Shown here: positions 45,152 to 55,047 of the stretch, piece by piece
How the letters are laid out: the number at the start of each line of letters is the position of its first letter
Numbering within the stretch: the first letter of the stretch is position 1
Source: Clostridia bacterium
GTDB taxonomy: Bacteria > Bacillota > Clostridia > UMGS1810
Reading direction: 5' to 3'
Length of the DNA: 64,000 nt
Assembly: GCA_017416845.1 (NCBI GenBank)
Contig: JAFQBA010000017.1
Location: 1 to 64,000 of the forward strand
The notes under the pieces: generated by a model
Seen by the model: only the letters and a program-made list of their open reading frames with translations
Told to the model about the DNA's origin: nothing
Databases searched by the model: none
Made by a program: the position numbers and the translations under genes

Positions 45152-46447
45152 CTATAAATTAATATTTTTAAAGAATTCAATTGCTCGTTGAGCAAGATAA
45201 GAATTTTTTTCTTTTTTCTTTCTTATTTTTTTATCGCAGGGAGTAATTATTCCAAAGGTAACATTCATCGGTTGAAAATTTTTAATGCTGTCATCAGTAA
45301 TATAATGACAAAGTGCACCTGTTGCGGTTTCTTTAGGAAAAATAATCATATCTTCATTTAAAAGCATTTTTGCCATATTAATTCCGGCAACCATGCCTGA
45401 AGAAGCAGATTCAATGTATCCCTCAACTCCTGTTATCTGACCTGCAAAAAATAATTTTTCACATTTTTTAGTTTGATATGTGGGTTTTAAAACTTTTGGA
45501 GAATTGATAAAAGTGTTACGATGCATAACACCGTAGCGCACAAATTCAGCGTTTTCCAAACCCGGAATCATTGAAAAAACTCTCTTTTGTTCTCCAAATT
45601 TCAGATGAGTCTGAAATCCTACCATATTATAAAGCGAGCCTTCTTTATTATCCATTCTCAGCTGAACGGCAGCATAAGGAATTGTGTCTGAGCCGGGAAT
45701 TTCAAGACCGACGGGTTTTAATGGTCCGAATAAAAGGGTATCCTTTCCTCGTTTTGCCATTGTTTCGACGGGCATACATCCTTCAAAAACAACTTCTTTA
45801 TCAGCACCGTGAACAGGAGCGAGATCGGCATTAATAAGCTCATTCCAAAATTTTTCATATTCTTCCTTTGTCATGGGACAGTTGATGTAATCGGCAGTTC
45901 CTTTATCGTAGCGGGCTTTTTTGTAAGCCTTTGACATATCTATACTTTCAAAAGTAACAATAGGTGCTGCTGCATCAAAAAAATGAAGATATTCTTCGCC
46001 AAAAAATTCGTTTATATTTTCATATAGAAGATCACTTGTCAGAGGACCGGATGCAACAATTGTATATTCATCGGTATTAATTTCAGTGATTTCATCATTT
46101 ATAACATTTATATATGGGTTATTTTTTATTTTTTCTGTTATCATAGAAGAAAATTCTTCTCTGTCAACAGCTAATGCTCCTCCTGCCGGAACTTTGGTTG
46201 CATCTGCACATTCCATAATAAGAGAATTTGCCATTCTCATTTCTTCTTTTAATAAACCAACTGCATTTTCTATGTTTGCAGCTCTGAGGGAATTACTGCA
46301 AACAAGTTCTGCAAAATTTTCAGATTTGTGAGCAGGTGAAAATTTTTTGGGTTTCATTTCATATAAATCAACATTTATATTTCGTTTTGCCAGTTGCCAG
46401 GCTGCTTCACATCCTGCAAGACCTGCACCGATAACTTTTACTTTCAT
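45152..46447 (-). CDS. trmFO: tRNA (uracil-54-C5) methyltransferase, folate-dependent
   Basis: Flavoprotein that makes ribothymidine-54 in tRNA using methylene-tetrahydrofolate, 431 residues. The FAD-binding [16 protein letters not shown] is at the N-terminus, followed by the family motif [11 protein letters not shown] and [17 protein letters not shown] near the C-terminus. Start ATG after TTGGAGA, 14 bases past topA. It reads towards the origin, head-on to replication. Members of this family were earlier called Gid. Confidence 0.96.
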   Translation of the reverse strand: MKVKVIGAGLAGCEAAWQLAKRNINVDLYEMKPKKFSPAHKSENFAELVCSNSLRAANIENAVGLLKEEMRMANSLIMECADATKVPAGGALAVDREEFSSMITEKIKNNPYINVINDEITEINTDEYTIVASGPLTSDLLYENINEFFGEEYLHFFDAAAPIVTFESIDMSKAYKKARYDKGTADYINCPMTKEEYEKFWNELINADLAPVHGADKEVVFEGCMPVETMAKRGKDTLLFGPLKPVGLEIPGSDTIPYAAVQLRMDNKEGSLYNMVGFQTHLKFGEQKRVFSMIPGLENAEFVRYGVMHRNTFINSPKVLKPTYQTKKCEKLFFAGQITGVEGYIESASSGMVAGINMAKMLLNEDMIIFPKETATGALCHYITDDSIKNFQPMNVTFGIITPCDKKIRKKKEKNSYLAQRAIEFFKNINL

Positions 46448-46461
46448 AAAGTTTCTCCAAA

Positions 46462-48525
46462 TTATTTTTTACTTTTCTTTTCTTCACAAACAGGACAATA
46501 TTTTTTGTTTCCGCGGGTGAGTTTTTGATAGATAACTCCACCGCAATCGGGACATTTTTCCTCGGTAGGTCTGTCCCACGAAGTAAATTCACATTCGGGA
46601 TAATTGGTACATCCGAAAAATATTTTACCTCGTTTGGATTTTTTCTCAATTACAGATGCTCCGCAGTCGGGACATTTTACGCCGATTTCTTTTACGATTG
46701 CTTTGGTATTTCTGCAATTTGGGAAAGAAGGACAAGCGAGAAACTTTCCGAATTTTCCGTGTTTGTACACCATCATTGCTCCGCATTTGTCACAAACAAC
46801 GTCTGATTCCTCGTCTTTTATTTCAATATCACCAATGAGTTCTTCGGCTTTTTCAACCGATTCAATGAACGGATTATAAAAATCTCCGATAACATTTTGC
46901 CAAAGGATGTCCCCTTCTTCAATTTTATCGAGATTTTCTTCCATGTTTGCAGTAAATGTGAAATCTACAATATTTTCAAAATGTTCAACCATAAGAGAAT
47001 TTATTATTATTCCAAGCTCTGTTGGAACAAGATTTTTCTTATTTCTTACAACATATCCTCTGTTTATTATTGTGGTTATTGTGGGAGCATATGTGCTTGG
47101 TCTTCCTATTCCCATTTCTTCAAGAGTTTTAACAAGTGATGCTTCGGTAAATCTCTGAGGTGGCTGTGTAAAGTGCTGATCAGAATCAACTGATGAGCAA
47201 ACAAGCTCTTCTCCGGCTTCGAGAGGAACAAGTTTTGAAATTTTTTCCTCTTCAACATCTTTACTTTCAGTGTAAAGAAGTGTGAAACCTGCAAAATCAA
47301 CACTTGTGCCGCTTGCTCTGAATTCATATTTTCCTGCTTTAATTGTTGAATTAACCTGATCGTAGATTGCATCTTTCATCTGACATGCAATAAATCTTCC
47401 CCAAATAAGGTTATAGAGCTTATATTGGTCATTGGTAAGTGAAGATTTAATTGAATCGGGAGTGATGTATGCATCGGAAGGTCTTATGGCTTCATGAGCA
47501 TCCTGGGCACTCTTTTTTGTTTTGTATACTTTTGCAGATGAAGGAAGATATTCTTTTCCGTAGGTTTCGTTTATATATTCCCTTGCCTGAGCAACAGCAT
47601 CGTCCGAGAGTCTCAGTGAGTCTGTTCTCATGTAGGTAATAAGACCTATGTGACCTTTACCTTTGATGTTTATGCCTTCATAAAGCTGCTGTGCCGCTTG
47701 CATGGTTCTGGCTGTTGTAAAGCCAAGCTTTCTTCCCGCTTCCTGTTGAAGTGAACTTGTTATGAAAGGGGGTGGAGTTGCTTTTTTCTTTTTTGAATTT
47801 TTTACATCACATACTACAAATTTTTCGTTTTTTACACCTTCAAGAATTGCATTTGCTTCTTTTTCATTTTTAAGTTCTTTCTTTTTGCCGTCTATTCCGT
47901 AAAATTTTGCCAATACTTTCTTCTTGGATTTTAAAAGATTTGCATCAACTGTCCAGTATTCCTGTTCAACAAATGCATTGATTTCAGCTTCCCGTTCACA
48001 AATAAGTCTTGTTGCAACCGATTGAACACGACCTGCACTGAGACCTTTTTTTACTTTTTTCCAAAGAATAGGACTGATTTTGTATCCTACAATTCTGTCT
48101 AAAACTCTTCTTGCCTGCTGGGCATTAACAAGATTTTCATCAATAGAGCGAGGTTCTTTTATTGCAGCTGTTACCGCTTTTTTTGTAATTTCATTAAAAG
48201 TAATACGACATTTTGAATTTTTATCAATTCCAAGAGTATTTGCCAAATGCCAGCTGATTGCTTCACCTTCGCGGTCAGGGTCAGTTGCGAGATATATTTT
48301 TGAAGCGTTTTTTGCATCCTTTTTAAGAGCCTTTATAAGATCTCCTTTACCGCGGATGGTTATATATTTTGGTTCAAAATTATTTTCAACATCAATGGCA
48401 AGCTGACTTTTGGGAAGATCTATAACATGTCCCATACTTGCCACAACATTATATCCTTTTCCTAAATATTTTTTTATTGTGGTAGCCTTGGAAGGTGACT
48501 CAACTATAACTAATTTTTCTGACAT
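46462..48525 (-). CDS. topA: DNA topoisomerase I (type IA)
   Basis: Relaxes negative supercoils, 687 residues. The TOPRIM domain has [15 protein letters not shown] and [15 protein letters not shown]; the catalytic Tyr is in [13 protein letters not shown]. The C-terminus has three zinc ribbons, each with paired Cys: CDKCGAMM...[15 protein letters not shown]...CTNYPEC and CPDCGGVI...CPVC. Start ATG after GGAGG. Middle gene of dprA-topA-trmFO, a common Firmicute order. Confidence 0.97.
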   Translation of the reverse strand: MSEKLVIVESPSKATTIKKYLGKGYNVVASMGHVIDLPKSQLAIDVENNFEPKYITIRGKGDLIKALKKDAKNASKIYLATDPDREGEAISWHLANTLGIDKNSKCRITFNEITKKAVTAAIKEPRSIDENLVNAQQARRVLDRIVGYKISPILWKKVKKGLSAGRVQSVATRLICEREAEINAFVEQEYWTVDANLLKSKKKVLAKFYGIDGKKKELKNEKEANAILEGVKNEKFVVCDVKNSKKKKATPPPFITSSLQQEAGRKLGFTTARTMQAAQQLYEGINIKGKGHIGLITYMRTDSLRLSDDAVAQAREYINETYGKEYLPSSAKVYKTKKSAQDAHEAIRPSDAYITPDSIKSSLTNDQYKLYNLIWGRFIACQMKDAIYDQVNSTIKAGKYEFRASGTSVDFAGFTLLYTESKDVEEEKISKLVPLEAGEELVCSSVDSDQHFTQPPQRFTEASLVKTLEEMGIGRPSTYAPTITTIINRGYVVRNKKNLVPTELGIIINSLMVEHFENIVDFTFTANMEENLDKIEEGDILWQNVIGDFYNPFIESVEKAEELIGDIEIKDEESDVVCDKCGAMMVYKHGKFGKFLACPSFPNCRNTKAIVKEIGVKCPDCGASVIEKKSKRGKIFFGCTNYPECEFTSWDRPTEEKCPDCGGVIYQKLTRGNKKYCPVCEEKKSKK

Positions 48526-48547
48526 AATGTCCTCCGTTTTAAAATTA

Positions 48548-49735
48548 TTATACTGCGGTGTACGTATCGCCGGGATTTTTTTTGATTTTTCCTTTTATTT
48601 CCATAAAAAGTAAAGCAGAACTCAGTTGTGAAAGTGAAAAACCTGTTTCATAAGATATTTTGTCTATGGAAAGATTGTTACCGCACAGACATTTTAATAT
48701 AATGTTTTCTTTTTCATCATCACTGTATGACAGGTATTGTGTGTTTATTTCCTGATTTTTATTTTTTTCTGATTGTTTGTAGGGATTATCATCTGTACAT
48801 TTATTTGTATAGGTTTTGTAAGTGTATTTATTTACTTTTTCTTCTCCTATAGTTTTAACAAAAAAATTAAAGATATCGTTTTTTGAAGTTATGGGATGAG
48901 CACCTTCTCCAATCAGAATATTTGTTCCGTCTGAAAGATTTGAGGTTATATTTCCCGGAACGGCAAAGAGGATATTTCCAAATTTCTTTGCAAGGTTTGC
49001 AGTGATGAGAGAACCGCTTTTTTTGGCTGCCTCTGTTACTGCTGTAACCGGCGAAAGAGAAGCTATAATTTTATTTCTTTCGGGGAAACGAAATCTTTCG
49101 GGAGGTGTTCCCGGAGGATATTCACTTATTATCATTCCTTTTTCACATATTTTTTTTGAAAGGGAAGCATTTGAACGTGGATATACTATATCCGGTCCGC
49201 ATCCGATAACGGCAACTGTTGGAACATTAGCATTAAGACATGCTTCGTGAGCAATTGAATCGGCACCTTCTGCCATGCCGCTTATAATAATTACACCCTT
49301 TTTTGCAAGTTCGGATGCTATGGTATATGTTATATTTTTACCGTATTGTCCCGGATTGCGTGTACCTACTACAGAAACAGAAATATATTTATTTAAATTT
49401 ATTCGTTGTCCTTTACAATAGAGAATAAGAGGATGATTTGGATAAGAGTTCATCATTTGAGGAAATTCGGGCATATCTTTGGTTAAAACAAAAATATTTG
49501 ATTTTTCCAGGTCTGAAACATAAATTCGGGATTCGGAGAGATCTTTTTCACAAAGAAGAGAAATATCTTCAGGTTTTAAAAAGGTAAGCTTTTCATAATC
49601 TTCCCTTTGAGCATCATAAATATTATCAATAGTATAAAACTCGGAAAGAAGTTTATGAATTTTACCTTTTGAAATTTTTTTAAAAAGACTCAGCCAAATC
49701 CATTTTTCAATTGTTTCTGTTTGTTTTTTTGACAT
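48548..49735 (-). CDS. dprA: DNA-processing protein DprA
   Basis: Loads RecA onto incoming single-stranded DNA in transformation, 395 residues. The Rossmann core shows VVGTRNPGQYG, SGMAEGADSIAHEACL, VIGCGPDIVYPRSN, SEYPPGTPPERFRFPERNKIIASLS and a late GSLITANLAKKFG. The C-terminal 60 residues form a winged-helix-like DprA domain (LSIDKISYETGFSLSQLSSALLFMEIKGKIKK). Start ATG after AGGTG. The 297 bases up to the next gene are AT-rich with no feature I can call. Confidence 0.95.
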   Translation of the reverse strand: MSKKQTETIEKWIWLSLFKKISKGKIHKLLSEFYTIDNIYDAQREDYEKLTFLKPEDISLLCEKDLSESRIYVSDLEKSNIFVLTKDMPEFPQMMNSYPNHPLILYCKGQRINLNKYISVSVVGTRNPGQYGKNITYTIASELAKKGVIIISGMAEGADSIAHEACLNANVPTVAVIGCGPDIVYPRSNASLSKKICEKGMIISEYPPGTPPERFRFPERNKIIASLSPVTAVTEAAKKSGSLITANLAKKFGNILFAVPGNITSNLSDGTNILIGEGAHPITSKNDIFNFFVKTIGEEKVNKYTYKTYTNKCTDDNPYKQSEKNKNQEINTQYLSYSDDEKENIILKCLCGNNLSIDKISYETGFSLSQLSSALLFMEIKGKIKKNPGDTYTAV

Positions 49736-50033
49736 TAATTCACCTATTTTAATAAAAATAATAAATAATCCTTAAATACAGTACAACAAAAATTCCTTTT
49801 TGTAAAGAGTTATTTTTAAAATTTTTTCTTCATAATATATTGTAATTATTTAAAAAAAGTGATGTTTTGGTAAAATTGCACATATTTTTTTGTATATTTT
49901 TGTCATATAAAATATCAAATAAAAAAAGGAAAATGTGAATGTTTAACGAAATTATTAGGTAACAGCTTTTTTTAAATGCTGGAATAAAAATAAAAAGCAC
50001 AAAAGTGCAATTTTAAAGGAGGATGTATTAATT

Positions 50034-52091
50034 ATGGCTGCTACAAAGGATATTAGAAATGTATGTCTTATTTCCCACGGCAACGCCGGAAAGACGTCGC
50101 TTGTAGAGGCAATGCTTTACAACGGCAAGCTCATTGACAGATTTGGAAGAATAGAAGACGGAAATACTGTTTCCGACTATGATGCTGAAGAAATTAAAAG
50201 AAAGATTTCGATTAATACATCACTGATCAGTTTTGACTGGAACGACAAAAAAATGAATATTTTGGACACTCCGGGATTTTTTGATTTTGTAGGTGAACAG
50301 ATTGAAGCCGCAAGCGTGTGTGAAAACTGCGTTATTACTGTCAGCGGTAAATCAGGTGTTTCGGCAGGAACGGAAAAAGCATGGAATCTTGCTGAAAAAT
50401 ATAATCTCGGAAAGATAATTTTCGTAAACAAGCTCGACGATGTTAAGTCGGATTATATAAAAGTTATTGAACAGCTTAATGATGTGTTCGGAAAATCAAT
50501 TGCTCCTTTCACATTCCCAATTAAAGACGGTGATTTCTTCATTGGTTTTGTTGATGTTATCAAAATGAAAGCCAAAATGTTCACCGGTCCCGAAGCTACA
50601 TATGAAGATATTCCCGAGCAATATATGGATATGGCACAAAGAAGCCGTGAAATCCTTAACGAAGCTATTGCCGAATGTAGCGAAGAACTCATGGAAAAAT
50701 TCTTTGCAGGCGAAGAATTTACCGAAGCTGAAATTAAGACTGCAATAAAAACAGGTATTAAAAACGGTATTGTAACTCCCGTTATTTGCGGAAGCACTCT
50801 TCTTCGTATCGGTATCACCCATGTTCTCAGCCTCATTTCCGATTATCTCTTTGCTCCCGACGATGCCGAAAATGCAATTGTTAAAGATGCAAAAACAGGC
50901 GAAGAAAAAGAAATTGAATGCAAAGCAGACGGACCCGCTGTTCTTAAAGTGTTTAAAACAGTTGTGGATAACTATGTTGGAAAGATGACATTCTTTAAGG
51001 TTGTATCGGGCAAAATCACTCCCGACACGGTTCTTTATAACTCCAACAAAGGTGAAAACGAAAAAATTGGAAAAATCTTCACCTTAAGAGGAAAAAAACA
51101 AATTGAAGTTTCATGCCTTGAAGCAGGTGATATCGGTGTTGCGGCAAAGCTTTCGGTTACCGAAACCGGCGACACCCTTTGCGACGCAAAAGCTCCCGTT
51201 ATTTTTGATGCAATAGAATTTCCCGAACCCGTGCTTTCAATGGCAATTTCGCCAAAAGCAAAAGGTGATGAAGAAAAAATCAGTCAGGGTCTTTCCAAGC
51301 TTATGGACGAAGATAAGACCTTCTCGCTCACAGCAAACAAAGAAACCGGCGAATCGGTTATCTCCGGTCTCGGTGAGCAGCATCTCAATGTTATCTGCTC
51401 CAAGCTTCTTTCAAAGTTCGGCGTTGATGTAAATCTCAAAGACCCCAAAATTGCATACAGAGAAACCATCCGCAAAAAAGTTAAGGTTGAAGGAAAACAC
51501 AAAAAACAGTCCGGCGGTCACGGTCAGTACGGTCATGTTTGGATTGAATTTGAACCCTGCGAAAGTGAAGATCTTGTTTTTGAAGAAAAAGTATTTGGCG
51601 GAAGCGTTCCCAAAAACTATTTCCCCGCAGTTGAAAAAGGACTTCGTGAAAGCATGGCAAAAGGTGTTGTTGCAGGTTATCCCGTAATCAATCTCAAAGC
51701 TACACTCCTTGACGGTTCCTATCATCCCGTTGACTCTTCGGAAATGGCATTTAAAACCGCAGCTTCAATTGCCTACAAGGCAGGTCTTGAGCAGGCAAGT
51801 CCCGTAATACTCGAACCTCTCGGTATGCTCAAATGTCAGGTTCGCAATGAATATACCGGTGATGTAACAGGCGACATTAACAAACGTCGCGGAAGAATTC
51901 TCGGTATGAATCCGCTTGAGAACAATGAAACCGAAATTGAAGCTCTCATTCCATGCAGTGAAATGACAAAATATGCAACGGACCTCAGAGCAATGACAAA
52001 CGGCAGAGGAAGTTTCTCCTTCAAGCTTGATCATTATGAAGAAGTTCCGGCTCATCTTGTAGATAAAATTAAGGAAGATGCAAAAGCATAA
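50034..52091 (+). CDS. EF-G-like GTPase with altered switch II
   Basis: Translation-factor GTPase with full five-domain EF-G layout, 685 residues. G1 is SHGNAGKTSL, G4 is VNKLDD, and domain IV carries GGHGQYGHVWIEFEP. The G3 motif reads DTPGFFDF: Phe82 replaces the His that activates water in EF-G and EF-Tu. It resembles the EF-G-like paralogue found beside a canonical fusA in many Clostridia, so it is probably not the housekeeping factor, which lies outside this window. It is visibly richer in C-ending codons than the origin genes. Start ATG after GGAGG. Confidence 0.9.
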   Translation: MAATKDIRNVCLISHGNAGKTSLVEAMLYNGKLIDRFGRIEDGNTVSDYDAEEIKRKISINTSLISFDWNDKKMNILDTPGFFDFVGEQIEAASVCENCVITVSGKSGVSAGTEKAWNLAEKYNLGKIIFVNKLDDVKSDYIKVIEQLNDVFGKSIAPFTFPIKDGDFFIGFVDVIKMKAKMFTGPEATYEDIPEQYMDMAQRSREILNEAIAECSEELMEKFFAGEEFTEAEIKTAIKTGIKNGIVTPVICGSTLLRIGITHVLSLISDYLFAPDDAENAIVKDAKTGEEKEIECKADGPAVLKVFKTVVDNYVGKMTFFKVVSGKITPDTVLYNSNKGENEKIGKIFTLRGKKQIEVSCLEAGDIGVAAKLSVTETGDTLCDAKAPVIFDAIEFPEPVLSMAISPKAKGDEEKISQGLSKLMDEDKTFSLTANKETGESVISGLGEQHLNVICSKLLSKFGVDVNLKDPKIAYRETIRKKVKVEGKHKKQSGGHGQYGHVWIEFEPCESEDLVFEEKVFGGSVPKNYFPAVEKGLRESMAKGVVAGYPVINLKATLLDGSYHPVDSSEMAFKTAASIAYKAGLEQASPVILEPLGMLKCQVRNEYTGDVTGDINKRRGRILGMNPLENNETEIEALIPCSEMTKYATDLRAMTNGRGSFSFKLDHYEEVPAHLVDKIKEDAKA

Positions 52092-52106
52092 ATAATAAAT
52101 AATAAT

Positions 52107-52139
52107 AAAACCTCCAACTAAACAATGGTTGGAGGTTTT
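52107..52139. terminator. Bidirectional terminator between EF-G-like and stalk genes
   Basis: AAAACCTCCAAC and GTTGGAGGTTTT around a nine-base loop, between two convergent genes; A-run on one side and T-run on the other. Confidence 0.9.
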
Positions 52140-52145
52140 GAATTT

Positions 52146-53924
52146 TCAAGAGATAATTGTTACCGACCTTTTAAGTCCGTTCCATTCAACCTTTGTTCCA
52201 AAGCCTTCGGCTATGGCTCTCAAAGGAACAAGGGTTCTTGATTGTTCAAGCTTTGCGCATACATCAAGTTCAATTGGCTCACCATTTTTATACATAATGC
52301 TTTCGCCAATTTTTATTTTAAGTATTACACCGTCTTTTTCCGCTGTAGCGGTGGAGGTTGCATCATCCCATGAGACCTTAGCTCCGAGAGCTTCAAATAT
52401 AAATCGCATGGGTACAATAGTTCTTCCACTTTCTATTGTGGGTGCAACGTCGAAGGTAACTTCTTTATTGTCAACAAAAACGCTGACGGTTTGTTCTTTT
52501 TCGGGAATATTTATTGGCAAAGCCAGCAAATCATTGTTTACAGCAATATAGATGATACCATCATTTTCGTCTATCCACATGTGATCATTATTCTGTATGG
52601 GAACAGGCGATGAGAACAACGCAGTAAATTTGCCTGTTTCAGTGTCAAAAACGCCTACAGTGTGTTTGTCCGTAAGAGCATAATATTTTCCTTTTTCAGA
52701 GGTGGGCTGCAAAGGACGGGTTTCAATGTAGTCTTGCAGATAACAGATGAAATCTTCGTTTACATGTTCGTAGGTGTCACTTTGTATATCATACAGATAA
52801 AATTTAATTTTTTTCTCTGATTCAAAAAACAGACTGTCGCACCCGCAAAAAAGAACTTTGCCGTTTAAAACAGTCAACGGCGTAATGTCCAAGTGAGCAG
52901 GCAGGTTAAGCTTTGTTTCTTCAAATGTTATAAGATTGATTTTTACTGCCCGGGTCGGTTTATCCCATCCGTTTACGTTTTTTTCGCAAACAACATAGTC
53001 GGTGTCCGGAACCACAACAGGTGAGTTATAAGCATTATCCGAAATGGTGGATATGATTGCCTTGCCGCTTAAAAGATACAGTTTGTTGTCAAATGAACAC
53101 ACCGAATAGCCGTTCCATTTTGCGCTTGTTGCATTGTTGAATCTTGCCTGAAATTCATCGGGAGTGCTTTCCAGGGGAGTTTTAAATATGTCGGGTTTTT
53201 TGGCTTTTGTTCCAACATTACCGTCTTTTATTGAAACCCACTTGTAGGTTGGTTCGAGAAATTTTGAATTTTCTTCATCAAAAATCAATATTCGAAAATC
53301 GTCTTCATTTTTCCACACTGCGTTAATTGGATAATCTTCATTCAAGATAAGTTCAGCATCTTCAATATTATAGCCAACTTCAAATTCTCCCGAATTGAGT
53401 AATTTTCTAAATTCTGTTACTAATTCATTATATACTTTGAACTCCGAATCCGAATATACTTCGGGATTATTGATATATACATATTCCCTGCCGTCTTTGG
53501 TAATGTGAAAATAATCGTACCACACTCCGTCCATCACCATGCCGGTGTAAAAGTCGTCAAGCTTTGCGATATTATTGATTTTTATGTATGATATCAGATT
53601 ATCATATTCATCGTCGGTTAAATTTCGTCTGCGGAAGCGACCGTTTGCACCGTAAACAATCATCTTCTTTTCATCGTTTTTTTGGTACACGACAATTGTT
53701 TCATACTCCATCCAGGCTCCTTCTATGCCGAGACAATATATTTCTTCGCCATACTCTCCGTTGTTATACCGATCGCTTATGTGTTTGTATATTCCATATT
53801 CGAACTTTTCATTTATATATTTTTCATATATTTGTTCTTCATCGATGGAATAGGCAAATACATAGGAAGTTGCCAAAGTAAATATCAGGAAAACAGTTAA
53901 AAAACAGATAAACTTTGACCTCAT
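52146..53924 (-). CDS. Large secreted stalk-domain protein
   Basis: Exported protein of 592 residues. Signal peptide at residues 1-24. The central 400 residues resemble beta-propeller-like or WD-type sequence (repeated strands such as YSVCSFDNKLYLLSGK and HMWIDENDGIIYIAVNND), with no named domain. The C-terminal 110 residues are two stalk repeats: SGRTIVPMRFIFEALGAKVSWDDA and QSRTLVPLRAIAEGFGTKVEWNG. Start ATG after AAGGAG. The stalk repeats sit at the C-terminus here and at the N-terminus in the protein at 1514. Confidence 0.8.
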   Translation of the reverse strand: MRSKFICFLTVFLIFTLATSYVFAYSIDEEQIYEKYINEKFEYGIYKHISDRYNNGEYGEEIYCLGIEGAWMEYETIVVYQKNDEKKMIVYGANGRFRRRNLTDDEYDNLISYIKINNIAKLDDFYTGMVMDGVWYDYFHITKDGREYVYINNPEVYSDSEFKVYNELVTEFRKLLNSGEFEVGYNIEDAELILNEDYPINAVWKNEDDFRILIFDEENSKFLEPTYKWVSIKDGNVGTKAKKPDIFKTPLESTPDEFQARFNNATSAKWNGYSVCSFDNKLYLLSGKAIISTISDNAYNSPVVVPDTDYVVCEKNVNGWDKPTRAVKINLITFEETKLNLPAHLDITPLTVLNGKVLFCGCDSLFFESEKKIKFYLYDIQSDTYEHVNEDFICYLQDYIETRPLQPTSEKGKYYALTDKHTVGVFDTETGKFTALFSSPVPIQNNDHMWIDENDGIIYIAVNNDLLALPINIPEKEQTVSVFVDNKEVTFDVAPTIESGRTIVPMRFIFEALGAKVSWDDATSTATAEKDGVILKIKIGESIMYKNGEPIELDVCAKLEQSRTLVPLRAIAEGFGTKVEWNGLKRSVTIIS

Positions 53925-53999
53925 GTTAAATCAGCTCCTTAGAAATATATTTACAATTTTAGTATATATAAATATCTATATTACTTGAAGAGAATTCGG

Positions 54000-54043
54000 T
54001 TGATTGTAAGTTGATTGTAAGTTGATTGTAAGTTGATTGTAAT
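54000..54043. repeat. Four tandem 11-bp direct repeats
   Basis: Unit TTGATTGTAAG repeated four times with no interruption; the last copy differs at its final base. The 11-base period is one helical turn. It lies in the 265-base divergent gap between the stalk gene and the PocR-AraC gene, about 100 bases upstream of the latter's promoter. Confidence 0.92.
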
Positions 54044-54143
54044 ATGGATGTTAACTATAAATTTAACACAAAAATAAATAATTATTATTCATGTGTTTTT
54101 ATATTTTTAATACGAATTTACAGTTTTTGTGCATGAAAAATAC

Positions 54144-54172
54144 TTGAATGTACCTAAAACAGATGATATAAT
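54144..54172 (+). promoter_or_regulatory. Promoter of the first PocR-AraC gene
   Basis: TTGAAT (54144-54149), 17-base spacer, TATAAT (54167-54172), 18 bases before the start codon. Confidence 0.8.
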
Positions 54173-54189
54173 CAACAAGAGGTGGTTTT

Positions 54190-55047
54190 ATGCTGAAAAC
54201 CGACAAACTCAGATTGCGGGAGGTCATAAAAGCCTTTTACGATCTTACGGGGGTAAAAATTGCAATTTATGACACAGGCTTTAAAGAGATAACAAGTTTC
54301 CCCGAAACAAACAGTGAGTTTTGTTCCAAAATGCAGGAAAACGAAAAGACAAGACTTTTGTGTGATGAATGTAATACCCGTCATTTTCTGGAATGTGAAA
54401 AAAGCAGGGCAAAGCCCATTATGCAAAAATGTCATGCAGGACTCACCGAGGTTGCATCGGTAATCTCCGATGGTGACAGAGTGATTGGCTATGCAATTTA
54501 CGGGCAAATCACAAATGAAGAATCTCATGAGGAATTTGTTGAAGATGTGAAGAAACGCTGCGAAAAATACGGTTATGACAGCCGTTGGATTGAGGAAAGC
54601 TGTGAAAAGATAAAATATGTTTCCGAAACAAAGCTCGAAGCAATTTCGTTTCTTTTGGATATGACCGTATCCTACATAATTCAAAACAGACTTGCATATT
54701 CAGACAGCGAAACTCTCGGCGAAGAAATTGTACAGTATATTAACAAAAACCTTTCATCACCTCTTGGCATTGAGGAGCTTTGCAAATATTTTTTTGTTTC
54801 CCGTTCAATGCTCTACAAGCTCACAAGACCCTATATGCCCCGGGGGATTTTTGCATATATCAAAGAAAAAAGACTTGAGGCATCAAAGGAACTGCTTCTT
54901 ACGACCAACCTCACATCAAAAGAAATTGCCAAAAAAACCGGATTTGGCGATGTAAACTACTTTCTCAGAACTTTCAAAAAAGAGGTCGGTATTCCGGCAA
55001 ATAAATACAAAAAGGAAAACTCTAAAAAAAGGAGAGAAATGCCATGA
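54190..55047 (+). CDS. AraC-family regulator with PocR sensor domain
   Basis: Transcription regulator of 285 residues. The N-terminal PocR-type sensor (about 5-165) has its usual cysteine pattern (FCSKMQ, CDECNTRHFLEC, QKCHAG); such domains are predicted to bind small polyols or hydrocarbons. The C-terminal 100 residues hold two HTH motifs (LGIEELCKYFFVSRSMLYKL and TSKEIAKKTGFGDVNYFLRTFKK). The stop overlaps the next start (ATGA), so it is read with the isomerase gene and probably controls this sugar cluster. Confidence 0.9.
   Translation: MLKTDKLRLREVIKAFYDLTGVKIAIYDTGFKEITSFPETNSEFCSKMQENEKTRLLCDECNTRHFLECEKSRAKPIMQKCHAGLTEVASVISDGDRVIGYAIYGQITNEESHEEFVEDVKKRCEKYGYDSRWIEESCEKIKYVSETKLEAISFLLDMTVSYIIQNRLAYSDSETLGEEIVQYINKNLSSPLGIEELCKYFFVSRSMLYKLTRPYMPRGIFAYIKEKRLEASKELLLTTNLTSKEIAKKTGFGDVNYFLRTFKKEVGIPANKYKKENSKKRREMP

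Noticed and set aside
46605-46880. Plus-strand frames opposite the topA zinc ribbons
   Set aside because: Antisense shadows of the Cys-rich C-terminus of TopA without ribosome sites.
48955-48970. Noc-binding site (ATTTCCCGGGAAAT type)
   Set aside because: The sequence reads ATTTCCCGGAACG and is not palindromic; it lies within dprA. No good match was found in the window.
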